Part shown: positions 25,078-33,477 of the stretch, one piece after another
How positions within the stretch are numbered: the first letter of the stretch is position 1
How the letters are laid out: every line of letters begins with the position of its first letter
Assembly (NCBI GenBank): GCA_029961745.1
Contig: CP124680.1
Location: 5,620,322 to 5,684,321 of the forward strand
Source: Nocardioides sp. L-11A
Lineage (GTDB): Bacteria; Actinomycetota; Actinomycetes; Propionibacteriales; Nocardioidaceae
Reading direction: 5' to 3'
DNA length: 64,000 bases
The notes under the pieces: model-generated
Databases searched by the model: none
What the model was told of the DNA's origin: nothing
What the model saw: only the letters and a program-made list of their open reading frames with translations
Position numbers and translations under genes: made by a program

Positions 25078-26007
25078 TCACCCACCCACCAGGAGCTTGC
25101 CCCGGCTGGCACGCGACGTCAGAGCCTCCCAGGCGCGCTCCGCGTCGGCCAGCGGCCAGCGTCCACCGATGTGCACGGTGAGCGACTCCGCGGCCGCGGC
25201 ACGGAGCAGCTCGGCCGCTCGCGCGGCGCGTGCCACGGCGTCGCCGAGGTAGTCGCGTCCCGCGGCCCGGGTCAGGAAGAAGGAGCCCTGGCCCAGATCG
25301 AGCGTCCCGAGGTCGGACTCCTGACCGGAGGTCGCGCCGTAGAGGACCATCGCGCCCCGCGGCCGCAGCGACGCCAGCAGACGGCGCGGGACGTCGGCGC
25401 CGACGCCGTCGAACACCGCGGCGACGCTGCGCTCCGCGACGGGATCGTCATAGCCGAGTACGTCGACCGCGCCGGCGGCGAGCACCACCGCGGCCTTGTC
25501 CGGGGTCGACGCCAGGCCGGTCACCCGGACCCCGCGCCGGGTCAGCAGCTGGGTCAGGATCAGCCCGACGCCACCCGCCGCGGCGGTCACGACGGCCGCA
25601 TCCCCCTCGCCCAGCGGCCAGGCGTCGGTGGCCAGGTAGTGCGCCGTCATGCCCTGGAACAGCAACCCGGCGGCCGTCTCGTCGGCCAGGCCGTCAGGGA
25701 CCGGGGTGAATCCTGCCGCGGGTCCGGTCACCTCCTCGGCGTAGCTGCCGTCGACGGAGGACCAGGCCACCCGCTGCCCCACCACGAGTCCATCGACGCC
25801 GGGCCCGAGCTCGCGTACGACACCGACGCCCTCACGACCGGGCACCCCACGCTCGGGTGCGGGCACCCGGCCGTCGCGCTGCATGATCTCCCAATAGTTG
25901 ACTCCGGCCAGGGTGACCCCGACCCGCACCTCACCGGCGGCGGGCTCGGGGGTGGGCAGATCCTGGACGACGAGTCGACCTTCGGTCAGGACGGCGGCGC
26001 GGGGCAT
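25078..26007 (-). CDS. MDR-family NADPH:quinone reductase-like oxidoreductase
   Basis: Medium-chain dehydrogenase/reductase of 309 residues lacking the zinc ligands of alcohol dehydrogenases. The GroES-like head has GEVRVGVTLAGVNYWEI and the PGREGVGVV turn; the Rossmann part has VTAAAGGVGLILTQLL, then AGAVDVLGYDD and VFDGVGAD, as in quinone oxidoreductases. It is the last gene of the minus-strand catabolic operon, 24 bp after the CMD-family gene. A reductive or redox-balancing step in that pathway is likely. It uses ATG 26007. It ends 52 bp before the pcnA start, marking the left border of the catabolic block. Confidence 0.88.
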   Translation of the reverse strand: MPRAAVLTEGRLVVQDLPTPEPAAGEVRVGVTLAGVNYWEIMQRDGRVPAPERGVPGREGVGVVRELGPGVDGLVVGQRVAWSSVDGSYAEEVTGPAAGFTPVPDGLADETAAGLLFQGMTAHYLATDAWPLGEGDAAVVTAAAGGVGLILTQLLTRRGVRVTGLASTPDKAAVVLAAGAVDVLGYDDPVAERSVAAVFDGVGADVPRRLLASLRPRGAMVLYGATSGQESDLGTLDLGQGSFFLTRAAGRDYLGDAVARAARAAELLRAAAAESLTVHIGGRWPLADAERAWEALTSRASRGKLLVGG

Positions 26008-26031
26008 GACGTACTCCTCGGGGTGGGCGGT

Positions 26032-26637
26032 TCAGTGGGCATGCCGGTGGGCGGGAGGCGGCTCCTGCTCGCCTCCGGGCACCCGGATGTCGAAGACCGT
26101 CATCAGCTGGGCGAGCAGGCGGTAGTACCCGACGAGCGTGGTCACCTCGACGATCTGGCGTTCGGTGAGGACCGCCTCCGCGGCGGCGTACTCCTCCTCG
26201 CTCACGGTTGCCGAGGTGAGCAGGACGACGGACAGCGCGGCCACCGCGTTCTCGGTCTGGTCGGTGCCGGCGAAGCGGCCCATCGAGAGCTGCATCAGCT
26301 CCTCGTCGGTCAACCCTGCGGCCCGTCCGACCCGCTCGTGGGCCCACCACTCGAACTCGCTGCCGCTCGCCTGTGCGACCAGCAGGATCGCGATCTCACG
26401 GGAGCGGGTGGTCAGGTCGGTGCGGTAGCGGATGGTGGCGCCGAGCTCCTGCAGCACCGCGCCGACGCCGGGGGCGTGCAGCATGATCCCGAACGGCCCG
26501 TTCAACGATCCGTCGTCCGCGGCCAGCGGAAAGTGCTGGACGCCCTTGGCCCGGTCGCCGCCGGCGATCGCGTCGTAGACGGCGCGCTGGTCCTGGTCGA
26601 GGTCCTCGGGGCGCAGGGAGGCGAGGCGGGCGCTCAT
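26032..26637 (-). CDS. Carboxymuconolactone decarboxylase (CMD/AhpD-like) family protein without CxxC
   Basis: Helical protein of 201 residues. The CMD core is recognisable in TDLTTRSREIAILLVAQASG and FEWWAHERVGRAAGL, where the conserved Glu and His-Glu are present. The protein contains no cysteine, so it cannot be an AhpD-type peroxidase partner; it fits the decarboxylase or hydrolase-like side of the family. The C-terminus is rich in proline and histidine (PPPAHRHAH), perhaps a metal-binding tail. Its ATG overlaps the CoxG stop by four bases. In this setting it probably acts on an intermediate of ring breakdown. Confidence 0.85.
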   Translation of the reverse strand: MSARLASLRPEDLDQDQRAVYDAIAGGDRAKGVQHFPLAADDGSLNGPFGIMLHAPGVGAVLQELGATIRYRTDLTTRSREIAILLVAQASGSEFEWWAHERVGRAAGLTDEELMQLSMGRFAGTDQTENAVAALSVVLLTSATVSEEEYAAAEAVLTERQIVEVTTLVGYYRLLAQLMTVFDIRVPGGEQEPPPAHRHAH

Positions 26638-27311
26638 CGCGTGCCTGCCTTCCGGCCGAAGGCCAGCCAGCTCAGCACGAAGCCGATCAGGCCGCCCGCG
26701 ATCGCCTGGCCGTAGCGCTCCCGCACCATGGGCAGCACCAGGGCCAGGACGTCCATGCCGGCCTCGTCGGCCCCGGCCGCCGGCCGGAGGGGAGCAGCCG
26801 CGGGGCGCGACGCGGCGGGCCGCGGCACGCTCGGCAGGTCGGTCGCCTGCTCGGCCGCGGTGCCCGGCGCGCTGAGCAGCTCGCCCAGGTTGGCGGCGAA
26901 CTGGCCCATCAGCCGGTTGCTGACGTCCGCGATCGCTCCCCGCCCGAACTGGGCCATCCGGCCGGTGATGTCGAGGTCGGTGTCGATGACGACGCGGGTC
27001 CGGGTGCCGGTGACCTGCTCGAGCCGGGCCTGGATCTGGGCGCTGGCGGTGGCCTGCCCCTTGGGGTCCGTGCCCGCGGCGGCGATCACCGCGGAGTGCG
27101 CGGCGTCGTCCTGGTGGGCGAAGTGCGCCGTGCCCCGGAAGTGGGCCCCGATCGGACCGACCTTGATCTTCACCGCGCCGAGGTAGTTCTCGCCCTCACG
27201 ACCCTCCAGGGTCGCCCCGGGCATGCACGGCATGACCTGCTCCAGGTCGGTGAGCAGGCTCCAGGTGCGCTCCAGGTCCGCATCGATCTCGAACTCGTTC
27301 TGCAGCAGCAT
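26634..27311 (-). CDS. CoxG-like SRPBCC protein with C-terminal membrane anchor
   Basis: Protein of 225 residues. The first 150 residues are the carbon monoxide dehydrogenase subunit G type of SRPBCC domain: FEIDADLERTWSLLTDLEQV, then MPGATLEGREGENYLGAVKIKVGP and the DLDITGRMAQFGRG segment. An alanine/proline-rich linker (about 155-185) leads to a C-terminal hydrophobic helix (IAGGLIGFVLSWLAFG). In CO dehydrogenase-type systems CoxG is thought to tether the enzyme to the membrane, where electrons pass to quinone. Here it follows the cyclase gene by one base and belongs with the molybdenum hydroxylase subunits upstream, so the hydroxylases are probably membrane-linked. Confidence 0.88.
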   Translation of the reverse strand: MLLQNEFEIDADLERTWSLLTDLEQVMPCMPGATLEGREGENYLGAVKIKVGPIGAHFRGTAHFAHQDDAAHSAVIAAAGTDPKGQATASAQIQARLEQVTGTRTRVVIDTDLDITGRMAQFGRGAIADVSNRLMGQFAANLGELLSAPGTAAEQATDLPSVPRPAASRPAAAPLRPAAGADEAGMDVLALVLPMVRERYGQAIAGGLIGFVLSWLAFGRKAGTR

Positions 27312-27312
27312 G

Positions 27313-28146
27313 TCAGCTCCCCGCGCCTGCGAAGCCCTCGATGACCTCGTCGGCGCCGCAGTCGAAGAACGCCATGATCCGGCACGGGCAGGCCTCGCCG
27401 CCCTCGATCTTCCACGGGAAGGCGCCGATGATCGCGCGCTGGTTCAGCACCGTCTTGAGGTCGCCGCCGACGTTCTCGGCGTGGATGCAGCCGTCCTGGA
27501 AGGCCAGGTGGTGCATCGGGAAGATGTCGGAGGTGATCTCGCGACCGGACAGGTGGTGGGTGTAGGAGTACTCGCCCAGGAACTCCTGGTACGGCATGCC
27601 CACGTGCTCCTCGAACTTCTTGAGCAGGTCGGGGCGCATGTTGCGGATCGTGGTGTTCATCGGGTGGTCGCCGGAGCCGGCGTCGATGCCCCACCAGCGG
27701 ATCTCCATGTCGGCCATCCACTCGGCCAGTCGCGGGCTGCCGCCCGGGTGCATCGTGAAGTAGCGGACCAGGTCCTGCTTCGGCATGCCCTGGTAGTAGT
27801 CGATGAACCCGGTGTGGATGATCAGGATGTCGCCCTTCCTCACCTCCACCTTCGACGTGATGTGCTCGGGCTCGATGAAGTCCCAGTCCGTGCAGGTGTC
27901 GGACACGTCGACGATCGCGCCGGGATGGATCAGCTTGTCCAGCGGCAGCGAGGCCATGTCCAGGCCGCCGTCCGTGCCGTGCATCGGGCCGTCGAGGTGG
28001 GTGCCCGAGTGCAGGGACGTCTCGATCTTCTGCGAGACGATCTGGTTGGTCTGCAGGTTCTGGGTGTAGTAGAGCTTCCCGCCCGGGTAGCCGACCCAGC
28101 CAGGCGTGTGGATGCCCCAGGGATGGGTCAGGTCGACGATGCGCAT
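27313..28146 (-). CDS. Metal-dependent cyclase/kynurenine formamidase-like hydrolase
   Basis: Protein of 277 residues with the cyclase-family metal motif HxGTHxDxPxH in LHSGTHLDGPMHG. Other conserved stretches are DLTHPWG at the N-terminus, RKGDILIIHTGF and WWGIDAGSGDHPMN. Members hydrolyse N-formyl or cyclic amide bonds (kynurenine formamidase, isatin hydrolase), using Zn or Mn. Start ATG 28146. It is placed 80 bp after the second hydroxylase large subunit and just before CoxG in the same operon. A ring-opening or deformylation step after hydroxylation is a reasonable assignment. The C-terminal CPCRIMAFFDCG stretch is cysteine-rich and could bind metal. Confidence 0.88.
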   Translation of the reverse strand: MRIVDLTHPWGIHTPGWVGYPGGKLYYTQNLQTNQIVSQKIETSLHSGTHLDGPMHGTDGGLDMASLPLDKLIHPGAIVDVSDTCTDWDFIEPEHITSKVEVRKGDILIIHTGFIDYYQGMPKQDLVRYFTMHPGGSPRLAEWMADMEIRWWGIDAGSGDHPMNTTIRNMRPDLLKKFEEHVGMPYQEFLGEYSYTHHLSGREITSDIFPMHHLAFQDGCIHAENVGGDLKTVLNQRAIIGAFPWKIEGGEACPCRIMAFFDCGADEVIEGFAGAGS

Positions 28147-28207
28147 TGCGTGTTCTCCTTCTGGGTGGACGAGCTCGGTGGGAGTGGGTGGAGGTCGTAC
28201 GGCGGGT

Positions 28208-28255
28208 GCGTCAGCCGGTGGTCGCGTCAGCCGGTGGCCGCGTCAGCCGGTGGCC
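28208..28255. repeat. Three tandem 16-bp repeats spanning a stop codon
   Basis: Three consecutive copies of GCGTCAGCCGGTGGYC (28208-28223, 28224-28239, 28240-28255) cross the 3' end of the molybdenum hydroxylase gene; the stop codon at 28227-28229 lies in the middle copy. Because 16 is not a multiple of three, gain or loss of one copy would change the frame of the last residues. Confidence 0.8.
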
Positions 28256-30593
28256 GGGAGCCGGTGACGCGGGCGGCCAGGTCGTGCACCGCCTGGGGGC
28301 GGATCGGCACCGAGGTGATCGCGCCCGGCCGCTGCAGGGCGTCGTCGACGGCGGAGGCGATCGCCGCGGCGACGGCGGTCACGCCGCCCTCCCCGGCACC
28401 CTTCACCCCGAGCGGGTTGATCGGGCTCGGGGCGTCCTCGGTGATCAGGATCTCGATCGGCGGCACTTCGTGCGCCGTGGGGATCAGGTAGTCCATGAAG
28501 GTGGTGCACAGCGGTGTGCCGTCGTCGGCGTAGCGGAACTCCTCGTAGAGCGCGCCGCCCAGGCCCTGGGCGACACCGCCCGCGATCTGTCCCTCGACCA
28601 GGGTCGGGTTGAGCGCCCGGCCCACGTCGTACCCGACGAGGTAGCGCTCGACCACCGTCTGGCCGGTGCCGGCGTCGAGCCGGACGACGGCCGCGTGCAG
28701 CCCGTAGGGATAGGTCATGTGGTCGGAGCGGAACCACCCGTCGGCGTCGAGACCCGGGTCCTCCTTGATCTCGACCGCGCGGACCGGCTCGAGCAGGCGG
28801 GCGATCTCGGCGAGGGACAGACGCGTCCCCGGATCGGACACCAGCCGCACGGCGCCGTCCGCCAGCTCGAGCTCCTCGACGCTGACCTTCAGCTCGTGCG
28901 CGGCGACCCGGACCGCCTTGTCCCGCAGGGCGGCCGCCGCGTTCGCCACGGCCGAGCCGGCCATCACCGAGAGCCGCGTGGCGAAGGCGCCGCGCCCGTA
29001 GCCGAACCGGTCCGTGCGCCCACGCACGACCCGGACCTCGTCGTGCGGGATGCCGAGCGTCTCGGCGGCGACCTGGGCGAGCACGGTGTCCACGCCCTGA
29101 CCGACCGAGGACGCGCCGCAGGTGACACTCACCCGGCCTCGGGTGTCGACCGAGATCCGGGCACCCTCGACGGGGCCGATCCCGCTCTTCTCCACGAAGT
29201 AGCCGAAGCCGAAGCCGACCGCCTCGCCGGCCGCGCGCCGGGCGGCGACCTCGGCCCGGATGCCCGGGAAGTCGTAGCGCTCGCTCATCTTGTCCAGGAG
29301 CAGCCGGTAGTCGCCGGAGTCGTGGACCATCGAGGTGCCCATGGCCTGGATCGGCCGCTCGTAGGGCATGTCCTCGACGGCGATGAAGTTGCGGCGCCGG
29401 ACCTGCTCACGGCCCAGGCCGAGCTCGGCGGCGATCTTGTCGACCAGCCGCTCGCGGGCGAAGGTGCCCTCGTACCGTCCGGGGGACCGATAGGTCCCGT
29501 GCGGTGTCTTGTGGGTCAACCGCACGTGCGCCTCCACCCGGAAGTGCGGGATCACGTACGGGCCCGGGAGCATCGAGGAGGTCAGCGACCCGACCGTCGC
29601 CCCGTGGGTGCGGACGTAGGCGCCCTGGTCCAGGGTGAAGCTGGCGTCCAGGGCGCGGATGAACCCGTCCTCCTCGACGAGCGCGCGCAGCCGATGGTGC
29701 TGGCCGCGCGAGTGGTTGGTCGCGAGCAGGTGCTCCTGCCGGTCCTCGATCCACTTCACCGGTGCCCGCAGCCGCATCGCCGCCAGGGCCACCAGGACGT
29801 CCTCCGGATAGAGCTCGCCGCGCGGGCCGAAGCCACCGCCCACGTGCGTCTCGCGGACCACCACCTGGGAGGGCGTGAGACCGGTCAGGTCGGCGATGGC
29901 GTCCCTGTTCCAGAACGGGACCTTGGCCGCTCCGTCGATGACCAGCTCCTGATCGGCCTCGACATAGCGCGCGACCAGTCCGCGACACTCCATCGGCACA
30001 CCGGTATGGCGGCCGATCACCGCGTCCAGCTCGATGATCCGCCCGGCACCGGTGGCGAAGGCGGCCTCGACGTCGCCGTACTCGGTCACGAAGCGGGTGG
30101 CCTCGGAGTCCTGCTCCGGCAGGGGGGTGCCCAGCCCGGCGGCCCAGGTGGCCTGCTCGGCGTCGACCCAGGCCACGGGGTCGGCGTCCGGGTCGACGTG
30201 CGCCGGCAGCTGGTCGATCTCCACCACCACCCGCTCCGCGGCGTCCTCGGCGAGATAGGCCGACGTCGCGAAGACCACCGCGACCGGCTCGCCGACGTAG
30301 CGGACGACGCGGCGCGCCAGCACCGGCTGGCGATAGGGGAGCAGCTCCTCACGCGGCGTCAGCCGGAACCCGATCGCCGGCAGGTCGGCGACGTCGTCGT
30401 AGCTCCACGCGGCGACGACCCCGTCCAGCCGGAGGGCGTCGGCGACGTCGACCGAGCGGACCCGGCCGTGTGCCACCGGCGAGCGCACGACCCGCATGTG
30501 CAGCTCGCCCGCGTGATAGGTGTCGGCCGCATAGCGGCCAGCTCCACGCAGGAGGACGGGATCCTCGAGCCGGAGCGCCCGGGCCCCGATCAT
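28227..30593 (-). CDS. Molybdenum hydroxylase large subunit (XDH/CoxL family), copy 2
   Basis: Molybdopterin-binding catalytic subunit of 788 residues, ATG 30593 overlapping the 2Fe-2S gene stop by four bases. The N-terminal hammerhead domain begins LRLEDPVLLRGAGRYAAD; the cofactor-binding domain has THVGGGFGPRGELYPEDV, and the active-site loop reads GTYRSPGRYEGTF where CO dehydrogenase form I would have a Cys-containing AYxCSFR loop. The catalytic glutamate is in KGAGEGG near the C-terminus, preserved. The enzyme should therefore be an active hydroxylase of the form II or xanthine-dehydrogenase-like kind, not a CO dehydrogenase. It differs clearly from the large subunit at 31066-33477, and both probably share the flanking FeS and FAD subunits. 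The 3' end lies in a short tandem repeat. Confidence 0.92.
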   Translation of the reverse strand: MIGARALRLEDPVLLRGAGRYAADTYHAGELHMRVVRSPVAHGRVRSVDVADALRLDGVVAAWSYDDVADLPAIGFRLTPREELLPYRQPVLARRVVRYVGEPVAVVFATSAYLAEDAAERVVVEIDQLPAHVDPDADPVAWVDAEQATWAAGLGTPLPEQDSEATRFVTEYGDVEAAFATGAGRIIELDAVIGRHTGVPMECRGLVARYVEADQELVIDGAAKVPFWNRDAIADLTGLTPSQVVVRETHVGGGFGPRGELYPEDVLVALAAMRLRAPVKWIEDRQEHLLATNHSRGQHHRLRALVEEDGFIRALDASFTLDQGAYVRTHGATVGSLTSSMLPGPYVIPHFRVEAHVRLTHKTPHGTYRSPGRYEGTFARERLVDKIAAELGLGREQVRRRNFIAVEDMPYERPIQAMGTSMVHDSGDYRLLLDKMSERYDFPGIRAEVAARRAAGEAVGFGFGYFVEKSGIGPVEGARISVDTRGRVSVTCGASSVGQGVDTVLAQVAAETLGIPHDEVRVVRGRTDRFGYGRGAFATRLSVMAGSAVANAAAALRDKAVRVAAHELKVSVEELELADGAVRLVSDPGTRLSLAEIARLLEPVRAVEIKEDPGLDADGWFRSDHMTYPYGLHAAVVRLDAGTGQTVVERYLVGYDVGRALNPTLVEGQIAGGVAQGLGGALYEEFRYADDGTPLCTTFMDYLIPTAHEVPPIEILITEDAPSPINPLGVKGAGEGGVTAVAAAIASAVDDALQRPGAITSVPIRPQAVHDLAARVTGSRPPADAATG

Positions 30594-31069
30594 CCCGACA
30601 TCTCCTCCGCGGCCGCCATCGACGCCTTCAGGATGTTCTGGTAGCCGGTGCAGCGGCACAGGTTGGAGGAGAGCACGTCGCGCATCTCCTCCTCGTCGGT
30701 ATCGGGCTTCTCCTCCAGCTGACCGGCGACGAGCATCAGGAAGCCGGGCGTGCAGAATCCGCACTGCAGGCCGTGCTTCTCCCAGAACGCCCGCTGCACC
30801 GGATGCAACTGCTGGTCGTCGGGCGCCAGACCCTCGACGGTCCGGATCGACGTACCCTCGGCCTGGACCGCGAACATCAGGCAGGCCCGGACCGGCTTGC
30901 CGTCCACGAGGATGGTGCAGGCGCCGCACACCCCGTGCTCACAGCCGAGGTGGGTGCCGGTCAGCCCGCAGTCGTCGCGCAGCGCGTCCGCGAGGGTACG
31001 ACGGGGCTCGATCTCGATGTCGTGGCGATCGCCGTTCACATAGAGACGGATGGGCACGGTCTGGCTCAT
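30590..31069 (-). CDS. Molybdenum hydroxylase 2Fe-2S subunit (CoxS-like)
   Basis: Electron-transfer subunit of 159 residues. The plant-type ferredoxin domain has C43, C48, C51 and C63 (GCEHGVCGACTILVDG), and the second [2Fe-2S] domain has C103, C106, C138 and C140 (LQCGFCTPGF and NLCRCTGYQNI). All eight ligands are present. It passes electrons from the molybdenum site to the FAD subunit. It sits between the two large-subunit genes with four-base overlaps on both sides, so one small subunit appears to serve two catalytic subunits. Residues 115-130 are unusually acidic. Confidence 0.95.
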   Translation of the reverse strand: MSQTVPIRLYVNGDRHDIEIEPRRTLADALRDDCGLTGTHLGCEHGVCGACTILVDGKPVRACLMFAVQAEGTSIRTVEGLAPDDQQLHPVQRAFWEKHGLQCGFCTPGFLMLVAGQLEEKPDTDEEEMRDVLSSNLCRCTGYQNILKASMAAAEEMSG

Positions 31070-33477
31070 GAGGCGGTCTCCCTGTCGGAAATGTCGGCGG
31101 CCTGCGCGGCCTGCGCTGATCTGATGGCCGTGCGGAGGCGGTGGGGGGTGGCGGGAAGGTGGTTGACGTCGATGCCCAGGTGGGCCAGGGCGTCAGAGAC
31201 GGCGTTCGCGATCGCCGCCGGTGCTCCGATGGTGCCGCCCTCACCGACACCCTTGGCGCCGGTCACCGACTGCGGTGACGTGGTCTCCAGGTGGGCGATC
31301 TCGATGTCCGGCACCTCGTGCAGGGTCGGCGGCAGGTAGTCCATCAGCGAGGTGGTGACGAGCACACCGCGGTCGTCGTAGATCAGCTCCTCGAAGAGGG
31401 CGTTGGCGATCCCCTGGACGACCCCGCCCTGGATCTGGCCGTCGACGATGGCCGGGTTGACCAACCGGCCCGCGTCCTCGGCGACCAGGAACCTCGTGAC
31501 AGCGACGGCGCCGGTCGCGGGATCCACCTCCACCTCCGCGACATGGCAGGCGTTGGCGAACGTGCCCGACGGATCGTAGGTCGCCGTCGCCTCGAGCGCC
31601 GGCTCGCCCTTGTCGGGGATCAGGTGGGAGGAGTGGTAGGTGTCCCGAGCGAGCACGAAGAACGGCACCGACTCGCCGGTCTCCCGGTGGCGGGCCTCGC
31701 CGTCGCTCAGGTCGATGTCGCCGGGCAGGCCGCCGAGGCGACTGCTGGCCAAGGTCCGCAGCCGGCCCGCGAGCTCCCTGGCGGCGAGCAGCGAGGCACC
31801 GCCGGCCATCACCATGGCCCGGCTGGCGAAGCTGCCCCAGCCGTACGGTGTCGCGTCGGTGTCGGAGTGGATCACCCGGACCTCGTCGGGAGCCACCCCC
31901 AGCTCGTCGCTGATCACCTGGGCCAGAGCGGTCCGCAGGCCTTGCCCGTGCGGCGATGCGCCGATCCGGACGGTGACGCCGGCGGAGCTGTCCATGGCCA
32001 GCACCACCCGCTCGAAGCCCGGGGTGATCACGTCCGCGACCGCGTTCGGCTTGAGCTCGAAGGGCGCCGAGCGAGCGGCGAAGGCGGGCGTGCCGTAGCC
32101 GGTGCGCTCGGCGAAGGAGGAGAACCCGATGCCCAGCAGCCGTCCCTCGTCCCGGGCCGTCCGCTGCCGCCGGCGGAAGTCGGCGACGTCGGCCAGGTCG
32201 GCGGCCGCTGCCAGGGTCTGACGGTGCGAGGCGTTGTCCAGGACCAGGCCACTGGGGATCCGGTGCGGGAACTCGTGCACCAGATTGCGCATCCGCAGCT
32301 CGACCGGATCGATGTCGAGCCGGCGGGCGGCCACGTCCATCAGTCGCTCCATGGCGAGCACCTGCACCGGGCGCGAGACACCGCGGTAGGGGGCGATCGG
32401 GCACTTGTTGCTGAGCACCGCGCGGGAGCGGACGGAGTACTCGCGTACCGCGTAGGGGCCGGTGAGCTCGGCCATCGCCATCAGCGGCTCGACGCCGTAG
32501 GTGACCGGATAGCAGCTGTAGGCGCCGACGTCGCAGCGCAGGTCGGCCCGCACGGCCAGCAGGTCGCCGTCCTCGGTGAAGGCGCCCTCGACGTCGTACA
32601 CCTGCTCGCGGCTGTGCCAGGCCGCCATGAAGTTCTCCTCGCGCGTCTCGATCCACGCGATGTTGCGACGCAGTCGACGGGCGGCGTGGACGACCATGAC
32701 GTCCTCGCGGGCCAGGGCCATCTTGGCGCCGAACCCACCGCCGACGTCGGGAGCGATCACCCGCAGGTCGTCCTCCCGGATGCCGAGAACGTCGGCCAGA
32801 CCGGTCCGGATCACGTGCGGCATCTGGGTGGTGACGTGCAGCGTGGTGCGTCCCGTCGCCGGGTCGTACGCCGCGTGGCTGGCCCGGGCCTCGAGCGGCA
32901 TCGCGCTCTGTCGGGCCGACCCCACCTGGACGCTGACCCGGTGCGCCGCGGCGGCGAAGACCTCGTCGAAGCCCGGGGTGTGGATCCGCCCGTCGACCAC
33001 CGTGTTGGGGTCGCCGGGGAAGTCGACGTCGTGCACCAGCCGCGCCTGGTCGGCGGTGGCGTCGGCGACGCTGAGCACCGCCGGCAGCGGCTCGATCTCG
33101 ACGACCACCCGCTCCAGCGCGTCCTCGGCCTCGGCCTCGGTCTCGGCCAGCACCATGGCCACCGGCTCGCCGACGAACCGCACCACGTCGCGAGCCAGGA
33201 TCGGCTGGCGCGTGGTGACGAAGTCCGGGCGCGCGAGGGAAGCGACGATCTCACCCACGCCGTCCAGGTCCGCGGCGGTGTAGATCCGCACCCCCGGCGG
33301 AGCGGTGATCCCCACGATCCGCCCCGCGGCGATCGAGCTGCGGACGAACTTGGCATACCAGCAGCGGTCCCGGGCCGCGACGTCGGCGACGTAGCGCCCG
33401 TGGCCGCGCAGGATCGAGGGATCCTCGACCCGGGGCAGGCTCCGCCCGGTCCAGCTCGGAGGCACGACGGCTGTCAT
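31066..33477 (-). CDS. Molybdenum hydroxylase large subunit (XDH/CoxL family), copy 1
   Basis: Catalytic subunit of 803 residues from ATG 33477. It opens with LPRVEDPSILRGHGRYVADV, contains APDVGGGFGAKMALAREDV for the molybdopterin cytosine dinucleotide cofactor, and an active-site loop IAPYRGVSRPVQVLAMERL that resembles form II enzymes. The catalytic glutamate is in TGAKGVGEGG. It is thus a hydroxylase of an unidentified substrate, and not CO dehydrogenase form I, which needs a Cys in the loop. The start overlaps the FAD-subunit stop and the stop overlaps the 2Fe-2S start by four bases each. With the second large subunit at 28227 the operon would make two hydroxylases or one mixed complex. 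Confidence 0.93.
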   Translation of the reverse strand: MTAVVPPSWTGRSLPRVEDPSILRGHGRYVADVAARDRCWYAKFVRSSIAAGRIVGITAPPGVRIYTAADLDGVGEIVASLARPDFVTTRQPILARDVVRFVGEPVAMVLAETEAEAEDALERVVVEIEPLPAVLSVADATADQARLVHDVDFPGDPNTVVDGRIHTPGFDEVFAAAAHRVSVQVGSARQSAMPLEARASHAAYDPATGRTTLHVTTQMPHVIRTGLADVLGIREDDLRVIAPDVGGGFGAKMALAREDVMVVHAARRLRRNIAWIETREENFMAAWHSREQVYDVEGAFTEDGDLLAVRADLRCDVGAYSCYPVTYGVEPLMAMAELTGPYAVREYSVRSRAVLSNKCPIAPYRGVSRPVQVLAMERLMDVAARRLDIDPVELRMRNLVHEFPHRIPSGLVLDNASHRQTLAAAADLADVADFRRRQRTARDEGRLLGIGFSSFAERTGYGTPAFAARSAPFELKPNAVADVITPGFERVVLAMDSSAGVTVRIGASPHGQGLRTALAQVISDELGVAPDEVRVIHSDTDATPYGWGSFASRAMVMAGGASLLAARELAGRLRTLASSRLGGLPGDIDLSDGEARHRETGESVPFFVLARDTYHSSHLIPDKGEPALEATATYDPSGTFANACHVAEVEVDPATGAVAVTRFLVAEDAGRLVNPAIVDGQIQGGVVQGIANALFEELIYDDRGVLVTTSLMDYLPPTLHEVPDIEIAHLETTSPQSVTGAKGVGEGGTIGAPAAIANAVSDALAHLGIDVNHLPATPHRLRTAIRSAQAAQAADISDRETAS

